Shown piece by piece: positions 16,401-24,940 of a stretch of 64,000 nt of DNA. The notes below the pieces were generated by a model, which worked only from the letters and a program-made list of their open reading frames with translations, ran no database searches and had not been told where the DNA came from. The stretch lies in NCBI GenBank assembly GCA_900541645.1, contig UQKQ01000002.1, forward strand, positions 62,001-126,000, written 5' to 3'. Both the position numbers and the translations under genes were made by a program. The stretch comes from an uncultured Collinsella sp. GTDB taxonomy: Bacteria > Actinomycetota > Coriobacteriia > Coriobacteriales > Coriobacteriaceae. Positions within the stretch are counted from its first letter, which is position 1; every line of letters begins with the position of its first letter.

Positions 16401-17053
16401 TCGTTGCCGATGGTTTGGCCCGTGGAGCTCACCATGCGGCGGATGCGGTCAATCTCGTCGCCAAAGAACTCGATGCGCACGGGCGCCTTTTCCTGTGCGG
16501 GAAACACCTCGACGGTGTCGCCGTGCACGCGGAACAGACCGGGCGCGTCGGCGGCGCCGGCATTGGTGTAGCCCATGCCCACCAGGCGCTGCGGCACCTC
16601 GTCAAAAGGAATCTCCTCGCCCACCGCAAAAGTGGTGGACTCCCAATAGCGACTCTCGACCGGCGGCACGCAGCGCAGCAGCGCACGGGCCGAGGCAACC
16701 ATGATGCAGTTGTCCCCGCGCACGATGCGCCCCAGAGCCTCGCAGCGCTGCGCCACCACGGCGTCGTCGGGCGCCTGCTCGCGCCACGGATAGTCCTTGC
16801 GCTCAGGAAAACGGCACACATGCGCCAAGCCCACGTAGGCGGCAAGGCTGCGCGCGGCGCGATCAGCCGCATCCTCGCCACTCACGATATAGACCGTCGG
16901 GCGCGGACGGCGCGCAAACTGGGCGGCCGCCATAAGCGTGCGGCCCGACTGCGACACGGCCAGCGTCACGTCCTCGCCGGCATCGAGTCCGGCCTCGACG
17001 GTCTGCAAGGCCTCGGCAGTGTAGAGCTGCGCGGCTATACGGTGAATGAGCAT
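13421..17053 (-). CDS. mfd: Transcription-repair coupling factor Mfd
   Basis: This 1210-residue protein matches Mfd in length and domain order: UvrB-like N-terminal region (about 1-350), RNA-polymerase-interacting CarD-like domain (about 505-575, with FKPGDYVVHATHGIALF), RecG-type helicase domains with Walker A GDVGFGKTEVALRA, IIDEEQRFGVQ in place of DExQ, SATPIPRTMQM and a TRG-like region, then the C-terminal TRCF domain. It removes stalled RNA polymerase from lesions and recruits UvrA. The start at 17053 is chosen because GGAGGA lies five bases upstream; an ATG at 17080 has no such site. The region around residues 445-485 is alanine-rich and longer than usual. Confidence 0.96.
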   Translation of the reverse strand: MLIHRIAAQLYTAEALQTVEAGLDAGEDVTLAVSQSGRTLMAAAQFARRPRPTVYIVSGEDAADRAARSLAAYVGLAHVCRFPERKDYPWREQAPDDAVVAQRCEALGRIVRGDNCIMVASARALLRCVPPVESRYWESTTFAVGEEIPFDEVPQRLVGMGYTNAGAADAPGLFRVHGDTVEVFPAQEKAPVRIEFFGDEIDRIRRMVSSTGQTIGNEDSIEIFPCRELALTDDAVHNMHVALYRASQDDSKLAALLEMVDARIVTPELDRFLPVMYGQTVSPLAHVSGKALVVLSEPRSLFDDCLRAYEDIEARAGEAGIDRLDGLYVRAQQLDFGAQQRLNYVSLIRAGGAVTAELKIEQPAIAGSDNRFMTRIQEVVGKRYACVFAIPDRGARESMELTFGDEGITFEESLTAAPENAGAIGERVRVATADSADRAARQEAHAAIRERKADALNARSLEAGAAQAAAGAAVPTISRGRVTFVDAALPQGVVVPDANLAVFSIADLNARMDANRARSRRKVDITQITFPFKPGDYVVHATHGIALFSEIARQEVGGKERDYFLLEYADGDKLYVPLEQVDRITRYVGPDGDKPRLTRLNTADWTRATNKARKNAKKLAFDLVDLYTRRSSIAGIACPPDTPEQIEMEESFPYDETRDQLEAIADIKADMEAPKPMDRLLCGDVGFGKTEVALRAAFKCVDSGRQVMVLCPTTILAQQHYETFFERFAPFGLEVEVLSRFRTPAQQKRALKAFAEGTIDVLIGTHRLLSADVNPKNLGLVIIDEEQRFGVQHKEQLKNLREQIDVLTLSATPIPRTMQMATSGVRDMSLITTPPTGRRPVIVHVGEYDPDVVSAAIRLEVGRGGQVYYVSNRVKTIDDAVARVHEAAPEARVGVAHGKMSPREVEDVMIEFATKKIDVLIATTIVESGIDNATANTLIIEDSQRLGLAQLYQLKGRVGRSATQAYAYFMFPGELPLTEEATARLTALSEFQDLGSGMRIAMRDLEIRGAGSLMGAEQHGNLSSVGFDLFTQMLGQAVAEARGDDDAGVEAASVGINLPADYFLSEEYLPAVDQRVLVYRRLAAAEDLESIDEVQEETEAAHGELPLAGLNLFNRARIRIRGERLGLESVTLSGGRITFLGVDVPKKVAFELKTRYGAVNFPKSRKLSVPYKAGAGAGSGLGRGLDANDGTGPVAAALMLLQQLGASDDD

Positions 17054-17173
17054 GCTGTTCCTCCGGCATTGCAACGCCAAAAGCCCGCCGGGGCAAGCTC
17101 GGCGGGTATGCGGCGGATTTCATTGCCTGTCATGGTAGCGCATGAGATGGACACGCCAGCGCACGCCAAACAG

Positions 17174-17839
17174 CTACCCCAAAACGCGCACGCTGGGGCA
17201 AAGGTCTGCCAGCGGGCACTCGTCGCACTTAGGTTTACGGGCATCGCAGATCTCGCGGCCAAATGTGATCCACTGGTGGTTGACCGACTCCCAATACTCG
17301 TGCGGCAAAATCTTGAGCAGATCTTGCTCGGTCTTGAGCGGCTCCTTGGCATGCGTCTTGGGGCTCAGCATCAGGCGGTGCGCGATGCGGTTGACGTGCG
17401 TATCGACCGCGATGCCCTCGACAATGCCAAACCCCACGTTGAGCACGATGTTCGCCGTTTTGCGGCCAACACCCGGCAGCTTGACGAGCTCCTTCATGTC
17501 GGCCGGCACCTCGCCACCGTAATCGGCAACGATCATCTGCGCGGCCTCCACGGCGTGCTTGGCCTTGCTCTTATAAAAGCCGAGCGACTTAATGGTATCG
17601 GCCACATCGGCCACGCTCGCCCCCGCCATGGCCTCGGGCGTGGGCCACTGGGCAAACAGCTTCGGCGTCACCTTGTTGACCTGCGCGTCGGTCGTCTGCG
17701 CCGAGAGCAGCACCGCGATGAGCAGCCTAAAGGGATTCTCGTGGTCCAAAAAGCACTCGACCGGGCCATAGCGACGGTTGAGGCGCTCGCACACCTCAAC
17801 GGCGCGCTCGCGTTTGGCGGCATTGGTCTCGCGTGGCAT
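17174..17839 (-). CDS. nth: Endonuclease III
   Basis: This 221-residue HhH-GPD DNA glycosylase/AP lyase removes oxidised pyrimidines. It shows the hairpin LPGVGRKTANIVL, with the catalytic lysine in the GVGRKTA segment, the catalytic aspartate in VDTHVNRIAHR, and the [4Fe-4S] ligands C-x6-C-x2-C-x5-C near the C-terminus (CDARKPKCDECPLADLC). GAGGAG lies five bases before the ATG at 17839. It is upstream of mfd on the same strand, so two repair genes are adjacent. Confidence 0.96.
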   Translation of the reverse strand: MPRETNAAKRERAVEVCERLNRRYGPVECFLDHENPFRLLIAVLLSAQTTDAQVNKVTPKLFAQWPTPEAMAGASVADVADTIKSLGFYKSKAKHAVEAAQMIVADYGGEVPADMKELVKLPGVGRKTANIVLNVGFGIVEGIAVDTHVNRIAHRLMLSPKTHAKEPLKTEQDLLKILPHEYWESVNHQWITFGREICDARKPKCDECPLADLCPSVRVLG

Positions 17840-17902
17840 AACGACTCCTCGGCTCAGCGGCATAACAAACCTATGGGCACGATTGTCCCACGTATGGGGT
17901 CT

Positions 17903-19705
17903 TTACGCCTCCAAAAATGCGCCGGTCTGGCGGCCCCACAGGCTCGCATACTCGCCGCCCGCCTCGACAAGCTGCGCATGCGTACCGTCCTCGACAATCT
18001 CGCCGTCCGCCAGCACCACGATGCGATCGAGCGCCGCCACGGTGGACAGGCGATGCGCCACCACAATGGAGGTGCGACCGCGCATCAGGTTCTCGAGCGC
18101 CCCCTGCACCAGCGCCTCGGACTCGCTGTCGAGGGCAGACGTCGCCTCGTCGAGCACCAGGATTGGCGCATCGGTGAGAATCGCACGGGCGATGGCCACG
18201 CGCTGGCGTTGGCCGCCCGAAAGCTTGACGCCGCGCTCGCCCACCATGGTGTCAAAGCCACGGGGCAGACGGTCGATAAACTCCAGAGCATTTGCCAGGC
18301 GCGCGGCCTCGCGGATCTGCTCGTCGGTGGCGTCGGGGCGTCCGTAGGCGATATTCTCGCGAATGGAGCGATGGAACAGCAGCGCCTCCTGCGGCACGTA
18401 GGCAACCTGGCGGCGCAGGCTCTGCTGCGTGCAGCGCGAGACGTCCTGGCCGTCCACGAGCACGCGGCCGCCCTGTACATCGTCCAGGCGCAACAACAAC
18501 TTGGTGAGCGTCGTCTTGCCCGAGCCCAATTTGCCTACCAGGCCCACGCGCTGGCCCGCCGCCACATGGAGCGTCAGGTCGTCGAACACGCTCTCGCCCG
18601 CCGCGGCGTCACGGTATGCAAAGCTCAAGTGCTCAAAATCAATCGCGCCCTCGCCCACCTTGAGCTCGGGGGCGTTCTCGTCGTCTGCCACCAGACGCGG
18701 CTCGTCCAGTACGCGCGTCATTTCGGCCGCATCGCCCAGTGCGCGGTTAATGCGCTGCATCATGGAGCTTACGTAGTTCAGACGCATGGTGAGGTTGTAC
18801 GTATAGGTAAAGATCATGACGAGCGCGCCGGCAGAGATGCCAAACCACGCGTTGCCGCCCGCGACGAACACGCTCACCACGGCCATGGTAATGACGATAA
18901 GGCCCGAGGTCGTAAAGTTGCGCTGCATCATGGCGTGCATCGAAACCGTTTCGGCATCGCGCGCGGCGCGGTCGGCGGTATCGAACAGGTCGCGCTCAAA
19001 GTCCTCGCGCCCACAGGTCTTGACGGCCAGGATGTTCGTGACCGCGTCGGACAGCACGCCCGACAGCTTGTTCTGAGCGGCGGACGTCGCGGCCGAAAGC
19101 GGCATGATGCGCTTGTACATAAGCCAGACAAACGCGATGTAGACGACCATAATGCCTACCAGGATCACGGTAAATGTCGGCACCACCGGAGCGAGCGCCG
19201 CTACCGTGCAGACAACCGAGGTGATGGTGGGAATAAGCGAATACACTGTTACGTCCACCAGACCCGTGTAGCCGCTCATAAAACGGCTCGTTTGGCTCAC
19301 AAGCGATCCGCCAAAGCGGCTGGTGTGAAATGTCATGGATTGATTGGAGAGCGTGTCGAAGCACAGGCGCGCCAAGTGGTAGTTACCCGCAATCTCGAGC
19401 TTGTAGACGGTGTAGTCCTGCAGCTTGGAGAGGATCTGGCCCGCTAGGTTAACGAGCACGAGCGCCAGAATGTAGGGGCCAAAGACCTCGAATACTTGAT
19501 CGCCCGCCACGGAACCCGCTTGGACGCGGTCGACGATGAGGGCCATCACGTAGGTGTTGGCAAACGTGAGCAAAAAGATATAGCCCGCCGACGAGAACAC
19601 CGAGAGAAAGACAATCAGCGGCTGTGTGCGCGTGACATCCCAAAAACGCTGCAGCGTGCGGCGCACGGTGGAACGTTTGAGCGGAGTGGTGCTTCTCTGA
19701 GACAT
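17903..19705 (-). CDS. ABC transporter, fused permease/ATP-binding exporter
   Basis: This 600-residue type IV exporter half-transporter has six membrane helices in residues about 25-310 and an ATPase domain at about 345-590 with Walker A GKLGSGKTT, signature LSGGQRQRVAIARA, Walker B ILVLDEATSALD and the H-loop in VVAHRLST. It would work as a homodimer or with a partner, but no second half lies beside it. The substrate is unknown; lipid, drug or peptide export are possible. GAAAGGA lies five bases before the ATG at 19705. Confidence 0.93.
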   Translation of the reverse strand: MSQRSTTPLKRSTVRRTLQRFWDVTRTQPLIVFLSVFSSAGYIFLLTFANTYVMALIVDRVQAGSVAGDQVFEVFGPYILALVLVNLAGQILSKLQDYTVYKLEIAGNYHLARLCFDTLSNQSMTFHTSRFGGSLVSQTSRFMSGYTGLVDVTVYSLIPTITSVVCTVAALAPVVPTFTVILVGIMVVYIAFVWLMYKRIMPLSAATSAAQNKLSGVLSDAVTNILAVKTCGREDFERDLFDTADRAARDAETVSMHAMMQRNFTTSGLIVITMAVVSVFVAGGNAWFGISAGALVMIFTYTYNLTMRLNYVSSMMQRINRALGDAAEMTRVLDEPRLVADDENAPELKVGEGAIDFEHLSFAYRDAAAGESVFDDLTLHVAAGQRVGLVGKLGSGKTTLTKLLLRLDDVQGGRVLVDGQDVSRCTQQSLRRQVAYVPQEALLFHRSIRENIAYGRPDATDEQIREAARLANALEFIDRLPRGFDTMVGERGVKLSGGQRQRVAIARAILTDAPILVLDEATSALDSESEALVQGALENLMRGRTSIVVAHRLSTVAALDRIVVLADGEIVEDGTHAQLVEAGGEYASLWGRQTGAFLEA

Positions 19706-19830
19706 GGGCTTCCTTTCGCGTCTGATAGGGCGAAACGCCATTGTTGCACACTAAAGCGCACTCCAGGCAAGCACGATGCGAAAAGCGCCCGCGCCCCGCG
19801 CTTGCGCAGGCGCCCCGCCGTCAGATGCAG

Positions 19831-21186
19831 CTAGTCTTCGTCTTTTTGGTCTGCGAGCAAGCCTGCGGACTCCAAGCCCAAAATCTCGTCGGCCTCCCGC
19901 GCGTCTTCCAGCGCGTCGATATCCTTGAGCTTGCGCTCCATAACGTTGGTGCGCGTGGTGATGATGCCCTCGACCGTTTTACCCGCGGTCTCGATCTGCT
20001 GCCGGGCACGACGCAGCGCCGCCTGATAGCGCGGCAGCTCGGCCTTGACGGCAGAGAGCACACGCAGCACGTCGTCGGTGCGCTTTTGCAGCCTAAACGT
20101 CTGGTAGCTCATCTGCAGGCTGTTGAGGATGGCCGCCATGGTGCTGGGGCCGGCAACGTTGACGTGATAGTCGCGGCCCAGGGTCTCGATAAGCCCGGGG
20201 CGGCTGACGACCTCGGCGTACAGGCCCTCAAACGGCACGAACATGATGCCAAAATTTGTCGTCGCGGGCACGCTCAGGTACTTTTCGCAGATGTCCTTTG
20301 CCTCGCGTTTCACCATCGCATCGAGCGTCTTGCGCGCGGTGGTCACAGCCTCAGCATCGCCCGACTCTTGCGCGTCGAGCAGATGCTCGTACGCGTCGCC
20401 CGGGAATTTGGAGTCGATCGGCAGCAGCACGGGATCGCTCTCGTCCACCGGCAGCTTGACGGCAAACTCAACGCGCTCCGAGGCGCCGGGCTTGGTAGCG
20501 ACGTTTTCCAGATACTGGTCGGGCGTAAGGATGTCCGCCAGGATTGCACCCAGCTGCACCTCGCCCAAAATGCCACGCGCTTTTACATTGCCCAGTACGC
20601 GCTTAAGGTCGCCCACGCCGGTGGCGATTGACTGCATGTCGCCCAAACCCTTGTACACAGCCTCGAGCTGGTCGCTCACCTGCTTAAACGATGCCGACAG
20701 GCGATCGTTGAGCGTACGGGAGAGTTTCTCGTCCACCGTCGCGCGCATCTGATCGAGCTGCACGTTGTTGTCCTTGCGTATGGCGCCCAGCTGGGCATCG
20801 ACCGTCTCGCGCACCTTGTCCAGGCGGTGCTCGATGCCCTCGCGGTTGGTGCCAAGCTGTTGGGCTGTCTCGCGGCGCAGGTCATCCATACGGTCGCCGG
20901 CCTGCGAGAACTCACGCGCGATGGTCAGGTAGCGCTGCTGCTCTACGGCCGCATCGGTCGTCTGCTGCTGCGCGATGGCATTTGCCGTGCGGCGGGTTTC
21001 GGCCAAAGCGACGTTCAGGGTGTCGAGCGCATTGTTGGCCTGCTCGAGCGCAGCCAGCATCTCTGCCCCGCTATCGCCGCGCTCCTGCAGCTCGACGCGA
21101 AGGCCCTTGAGCTGCAGGGCACAAGCCACAGCAACCCCCACCGCCACCAAGGCGGTCACAACAAGCACGATATCAATAGCAGACAT
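19831..21186 (-). CDS. rmuC: RmuC-family DNA recombination protein
   Basis: This 451-residue protein has an N-terminal membrane helix (residues about 4-24), a long coiled coil (about 30-190) and the RmuC nuclease-like domain (about 200-400) with KARGILGEVQLGAIL and LPIDSKFPGDAYEHLL. In E. coli RmuC limits recombination at inverted repeats, which is of interest because this window is rich in long palindromes. The tail ends in an acidic segment. GGCGGAG precedes the ATG. Confidence 0.93.
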   Translation of the reverse strand: MSAIDIVLVVTALVAVGVAVACALQLKGLRVELQERGDSGAEMLAALEQANNALDTLNVALAETRRTANAIAQQQTTDAAVEQQRYLTIAREFSQAGDRMDDLRRETAQQLGTNREGIEHRLDKVRETVDAQLGAIRKDNNVQLDQMRATVDEKLSRTLNDRLSASFKQVSDQLEAVYKGLGDMQSIATGVGDLKRVLGNVKARGILGEVQLGAILADILTPDQYLENVATKPGASERVEFAVKLPVDESDPVLLPIDSKFPGDAYEHLLDAQESGDAEAVTTARKTLDAMVKREAKDICEKYLSVPATTNFGIMFVPFEGLYAEVVSRPGLIETLGRDYHVNVAGPSTMAAILNSLQMSYQTFRLQKRTDDVLRVLSAVKAELPRYQAALRRARQQIETAGKTVEGIITTRTNVMERKLKDIDALEDAREADEILGLESAGLLADQKDED

Positions 21187-21237
21187 AGACTCCGCCCAAC
21201 AAACTCAATCGATCATCAATCAAAACCGCGATCAATC

Positions 21238-21801
21238 TTACCCCGCCACACGCACCGGGCGCCCGGCCCCTTCTTGGGTGCCCCTCTCCTCCGCATATTC
21301 CATAATGCGGCGTGCCGTCTCCCTGCTCACCTTTGAGTCATCGCCGGCCAAGTATGCGTATACGTTTCCTTTATTCAGGTGCAGAGCACGGCAGAGGCCA
21401 TAGCGCGTTACACCCGATTCCTCCAATGCTTCCAGCGTTTTCTTTCTCATCAGGGCGTTCACCCTTCTGTCGGCTGCCGGCTTTTCCTTCGCCGCTCTAT
21501 ACGCGCGCCAAACGTTGGCATAACGGTTAGGGAGTTTGTCTTCGGCGCATAGAGATACCAGGCTACCCGTTTGGCCGTACAAGGACAAAACGCCTCGGTA
21601 ACCCTCTTCCATCCACGAGCCCTCGGATAAACCCAGAACGTATTCTGCTTTGCCCTGCGCCAAAGCGAGCAAAAACAGAGGCTCCGCCACGCGCGGCGCA
21701 ACCGTCATCGCCTGCTCAACCAGTTTTCTAAAACTCAGTGACTGCTGTCCGGTTAGCTCTCGGCAATAGCCTTTTAAGAATCCCTCAAAGGTCAGATTCA
21801 A
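21238..21801 (-). CDS. HTH protein partnered with a nucleotidyltransferase (putative antitoxin)
   Basis: I do not recognise the family by name. This 187-residue soluble protein has a helix-rich N-terminal region (about 1-125) and a C-terminal helix-turn-helix (about 130-180) with GVTRYGLCRALHLNKGNVYAYLAGD followed by SRETARRIMEYAEE. I read the start as TTG at 21801 because AAAGGAGGTG lies five bases upstream; the open frame continues upstream only as overlap. The gene overlaps the end of the nucleotidyltransferase gene by 17 bases, a sign of translational coupling. A two-gene toxin-antitoxin or abortive-infection module is the most economical reading. Confidence 0.8.
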   Translation of the reverse strand: MNLTFEGFLKGYCRELTGQQSLSFRKLVEQAMTVAPRVAEPLFLLALAQGKAEYVLGLSEGSWMEEGYRGVLSLYGQTGSLVSLCAEDKLPNRYANVWRAYRAAKEKPAADRRVNALMRKKTLEALEESGVTRYGLCRALHLNKGNVYAYLAGDDSKVSRETARRIMEYAEERGTQEGAGRPVRVAG

Positions 21802-22327
21802 CCGAGCACCTCCTTTTGTATTGCCTGTATGCGCAGACCATCTCTTGATAACTCCGCTCCGAAGGCGACGACGCCAGCGCCTCTCCCTCGTCGAATATAA
21901 GCCGTTCGAGCAAACCCCAATCAAGTCGGTCGACGAATGCCTGACTATGAAGATCGACGATGTCGTTCGGTCGATAGGCATAGAGCTTCATTACCGCCAG
22001 GTCCTCCAAGGATGGCGTAAAGTACCTGATAAAACGCGCCCCAATATCTAACGGAATCAAACGATCTTCGTAATTGAATGGCATCTGGTTGCAATATGCC
22101 ACCGCCATACCGTTCACCTCGGGGTATCGAGCTATAATCTCGCGGAGGCACCTGTCTGCCTCAAACACATCAATGTCATGTGTAACCGACCGATTCGTCA
22201 CATCGTTTAGCATGAAGGCGCTTCCTCCCACCAATACAACGCTCGGCCTATCGTCTCTTGGACCTATTTCCAGCTCCGCCTCTTCGTCAATGCCCAAAAG
22301 AGTCTGCTCTAAATCCTGCTTATACAT
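21785..22327 (-). CDS. DUF6036-like nucleotidyltransferase (putative toxin)
   Basis: This 180-residue protein carries the nucleotidyltransferase signature: VVLVGGSAFMLNDVTN followed by the paired acids in HDIDVFEAD (about residues 32-58), then EDLAVMKLYAYRPNDIVDL, typical of the DUF6036/AbiEii-like group. These enzymes can add nucleotides to tRNA or another acceptor and serve as toxins in some two-gene systems. AGGA lies six bases before the ATG. Its 3' end overlaps the HTH gene. Its base composition is lower in GC than that of neighbouring genes, consistent with acquisition. Confidence 0.8.
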   Translation of the reverse strand: MYKQDLEQTLLGIDEEAELEIGPRDDRPSVVLVGGSAFMLNDVTNRSVTHDIDVFEADRCLREIIARYPEVNGMAVAYCNQMPFNYEDRLIPLDIGARFIRYFTPSLEDLAVMKLYAYRPNDIVDLHSQAFVDRLDWGLLERLIFDEGEALASSPSERSYQEMVCAYRQYKRRCSVESDL

Positions 22328-22450
22328 AACAAATCCTATTATTATTCATCTTCAATAATACTATTCAGTCGCACGATAGGGCCCGTAAGATGCAAGGATT
22401 CCACTCGTGGCGATAATCCCTACACCCTAGAAGTCCTAATGTGACAAACG

Positions 22451-22885
22451 CTAACTCTCCCAGCCGGCGCGGATTGTTGTTATGACATCGCCTAGGCGCT
22501 GGCCGAGGGCTGACAGATGTTGGAGCACTTCGCTGGGCGAAGCACCGTTGAGGATGCAGGTGAGCGCATACGAGACCAAGAAAATCGCCGCAAGTCCTAG
22601 CGGAATGAGCACGATCATCGCCAATGTGCGCAGGCGCTGGCCCACGCGGCGACGACGCGCACGACGCTTGTCGAACGCGAGCTCCTGCGCATATGAATCT
22701 TGCTGTACGGAATAGGCCTCTGATGCCGATTCGCACCCGGGCACAGCTGCAGGTACAGCAGCGGGCACGACATTTTGCGCAAAGGGCTGGGCTGCCGCCC
22801 CTTGCATTTGCATCTCCATGAGTCGTTGCTGCTGACGCAGCATGCGCTCAGCTTGTTGCTGCGGAGTCTCAAGAAACAGATCCAT
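22451..22885 (-). CDS. Small single-pass membrane protein
   Basis: No family is recognised. This 144-residue protein has a Gln-rich N-terminal part (about 8-35), a low-complexity Ala/Pro/Val segment, a strongly basic stretch KRRARRRRVGQRLR at about residues 72-86, then one membrane helix (about 88-110) and a short C-terminal tail. The charge pattern suggests an N-terminus in the cytoplasm. The ATG at 22885 is preceded by GGAGG at a five-base distance; an ATG 12 bases upstream is weaker. Confidence 0.75.
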   Translation of the reverse strand: MDLFLETPQQQAERMLRQQQRLMEMQMQGAAAQPFAQNVVPAAVPAAVPGCESASEAYSVQQDSYAQELAFDKRRARRRRVGQRLRTLAMIVLIPLGLAAIFLVSYALTCILNGASPSEVLQHLSALGQRLGDVITTIRAGWES

Positions 22886-23131
22886 GCTGGCCTCCAAAAT
22901 CGGAGCATTCGACGCTTACGACCAGCATCCCGCACCGCCATGACCGCGACAACGCAATCGCCGGCAATAGCCACAAAGTTTCTTTTGCTCAAAAGCTGTC
23001 GAAAAGCTCAACAACTCCCCTACCAGCACTTTCTCTGAGCTTTTTTCGCCATCAATCTTTTGGACTTCCGCCTTTACGTCAACTGACCAAAATCTAACCA
23101 AAAGCTTGACGGAAATTGTGAAGACAGGGAC

Positions 23132-23311
23132 CCCATACAAAAACGTGCCGCCCCAAAAGGGGCGGCACGCTAACTTCTTATCAGTTTTTCAGTAGCAAGC
23201 ACGCGACGACCCGAAGCCGGAGCACAGGGTAGGGAAACACCTTTACCTCGCGCGACCTGCGCAGCCGTGAGCGAGAGGGAAAGGTGTTTCCCCGCCCCGT
23301 GCTCCGCAGTC
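23132..23311 (-). repeat. 3' hairpin element with conserved loop, copy E1
   Basis: Read on the minus strand, it follows the stop of the membrane-protein gene at 23325 by about 15 bases. It has a long hairpin (arms 23271-23306 and 23218-23254, about 28 of 34 pairs), a loop containing CGCTCACGGCTGCGCAGGTCGCG, a linker of about 45 bases, and a terminator hairpin (23145-23168, GTGCCGCCCC stem) ending in TTTTT. Element E2 at 24094-24270 has the same loop, linker and terminator but unrelated stem sequences that also pair. This pattern points to selection for structure. Confidence 0.75.
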
Positions 23312-23324
23312 GGTGGAGGCAGCT

Positions 23325-23957
23325 TTAGATGCCCGCGAGACCTCGGGTGGCGGTGGCGCACATAAACGCCAAGGCTAGAATCACGAGCGAGCCCGCGATG
23401 TCTGCCAGCACGCCCATTGCACGGCGTTCAAACAACCAGCTCTCAAAGTGCGGGGCGACGTTGCGCCAAACACGCCACAGCAAGATGCCCATACCGATGA
23501 CGCCTGGGATATTGAGCAGTAGGATCTCGGAGCACAAAAGACCGATCAGGTTGCCGGCGGCAAAACCAGCGTCGCCCTCGCAGTATTTGCGATAAATCAT
23601 GTACAACATGTACGCCACAAACGGCTGCAGGCACGCAGAGATAAACGTAACCACCATCGAGGGGTCCTGAGAAAAGACATCGGTGAGTTTATCGACACTC
23701 GTGGCGTCCTTCGAAGCTAAGAATAAACCGATAACCACAAGGGGCACCACGCCCAAAATTACCTCGACCAGAGTAAACAACTTGGCAGTCAAATCCTCAC
23801 TAGCCGAATTCAAATGAGGCGCCCACTCAGGATGAGCATGCGCGCCGACTTTCTTGTCCTTCTCAGCACGATCGGCCTTTTTACCCTCGGCAACCCGACG
23901 ACCAGGATCCTTGCGAGTTCCCGCCGCAGCAACCCGAGCCCGAGACTTCTTGCCCAT
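23325..23957 (-). CDS. Putative membrane protein, four helices
   Basis: No family is recognised. This 210-residue protein starts with about 55 basic residues (MGKKSRARVAAAGTRKDPGR), then has four hydrophobic segments at about 75-95, 115-140, 150-180 and 190-208. A typical Collinsella-type integral protein of unknown role is the most I can say. The start at 23957 lies seven bases after GGGGTG. It is flanked on both sides by the paired 3' elements E1 and E2. Confidence 0.75.
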   Translation of the reverse strand: MGKKSRARVAAAGTRKDPGRRVAEGKKADRAEKDKKVGAHAHPEWAPHLNSASEDLTAKLFTLVEVILGVVPLVVIGLFLASKDATSVDKLTDVFSQDPSMVVTFISACLQPFVAYMLYMIYRKYCEGDAGFAAGNLIGLLCSEILLLNIPGVIGMGILLWRVWRNVAPHFESWLFERRAMGVLADIAGSLVILALAFMCATATRGLAGI

Positions 23958-24093
23958 AAAAAACACCCCATCAGGTAGTAGATAAACTAAAAGTCGCCAC
24001 CCAGTGTACCCCCTAAACAACGGTGCCGCCCCAACCCGGAGCAAGCCCCGTCAACCAAATAACCGAACCATCAACCAAATGGCCGCAACCCAA

Positions 24094-24270
24094 TCCCTAT
24101 ACAAAACGTGCCGCCCAAAAGGGGCGGCACACAAACTTCTAATCAGCTTTTCTGTAGCGAGCACGCGACGACCCAAAGCGGGCCGGGAGGGCGGGATTAC
24201 CTTCCCTCAACGCGACCCTGCGGAGCCGTGAGCGGGGAGGGAAGGCAATCCCGCCCTCCCGGCCCAGCTC
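24094..24270 (-). repeat. 3' hairpin element with conserved loop, copy E2
   Basis: On the minus strand it begins about 20 bases after the rubrerythrin stop. The stem arms 24237-24265 and 24180-24208 pair at 28 of 29 positions and bear no resemblance to the E1 stem, whereas the loop (CGCTCACGGCTCCGCAGGGTCGCG), linker and terminator hairpin (24108-24130) are closely conserved with E1. A T-rich run follows the terminator. Confidence 0.78.
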
Positions 24271-24286
24271 ATGCCAGCGCCACGCG

Positions 24287-24826
24287 CTAGTAGTTCACCA
24301 CCTGCTCCTCAAAGTACGCCTTCGGGTGGTTACACACCGGGCACACCTCAGGCGCCTCGGCACCAACGTGCAGGTGCCCGCAGTTCAGGCACTTCCACAC
24401 CTTCACGCCCTCACGCTCAAACACCTCGCCCGATTCAATGCGCTCGACGAGCTTGTTGTAGCGCTCCTCGTGAGCCTTCTCCACGGCACCGACGCCACGG
24501 AACTTCTCGGCGATCTCGGCAAAGCCCTCCTCCTCGGCGGTCTTGGCGAACTCGTCGTACATCGTGGTCCACTCGTAGTTCTCGCCCGCGGCGGCGTCAC
24601 GCAGGTTGTCCAGAGTGCCCGGAACGGCGCCGTCGTGCAGATACTTAAACCACAGCTTGGCGTGCTCGGACTCGTTGCCCGCCGTCTCGGCAAAGATATT
24701 CGAGATCTGAACGTAGCCGTCCTTTTTGGCCTTGGATGCATAGTAGCGATACTTGGTGTGTGCCTGGGACTCACCGGCAAAAGCAGTCTCGAGGTTCTTC
24801 TTGGTCTGAGAGTTCTCAAAATCCAT
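24287..24826 (-). CDS. rbr: Rubrerythrin
   Basis: This 179-residue protein has a ferritin-like diiron domain (about 1-140, with glutamates in AFAGESQAHTKYRYY and ETAGNESEHAKLW) and a C-terminal rubredoxin-like domain with CLNCGHLHVG and CPVCNHPKAYFE. It reduces hydrogen peroxide in the cytoplasm of anaerobes. AGGGA precedes the ATG at 24826. It is monocistronic and followed by element E2. Confidence 0.96.
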   Translation of the reverse strand: MDFENSQTKKNLETAFAGESQAHTKYRYYASKAKKDGYVQISNIFAETAGNESEHAKLWFKYLHDGAVPGTLDNLRDAAAGENYEWTTMYDEFAKTAEEEGFAEIAEKFRGVGAVEKAHEERYNKLVERIESGEVFEREGVKVWKCLNCGHLHVGAEAPEVCPVCNHPKAYFEEQVVNY

Positions 24827-24940
24827 AGGTGTACTTCCCTTCAACACGTGCCGCCCATAGGCTTTGAGCGACCTTGTCTTTAGGATGCCCTCAAGCCGCG
24901 AATTTAAACCTTACAATCCCGTTCTTCAGATTTGAGCGGG

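Noticed and set aside
15425..19447. A very long open frame on the plus strand opposite mfd, nth and the ABC exporter
   Set aside because: It is the antisense shadow of high-GC coding sequence: no protein motifs, arginine/histidine-rich composition, and three well-supported genes lie on the other strand.
23132..24270. rRNA or tRNA fragments in the GC-rich paired elements
   Set aside because: The stems do not match conserved rRNA or tRNA parts, and no cloverleaf can be drawn.
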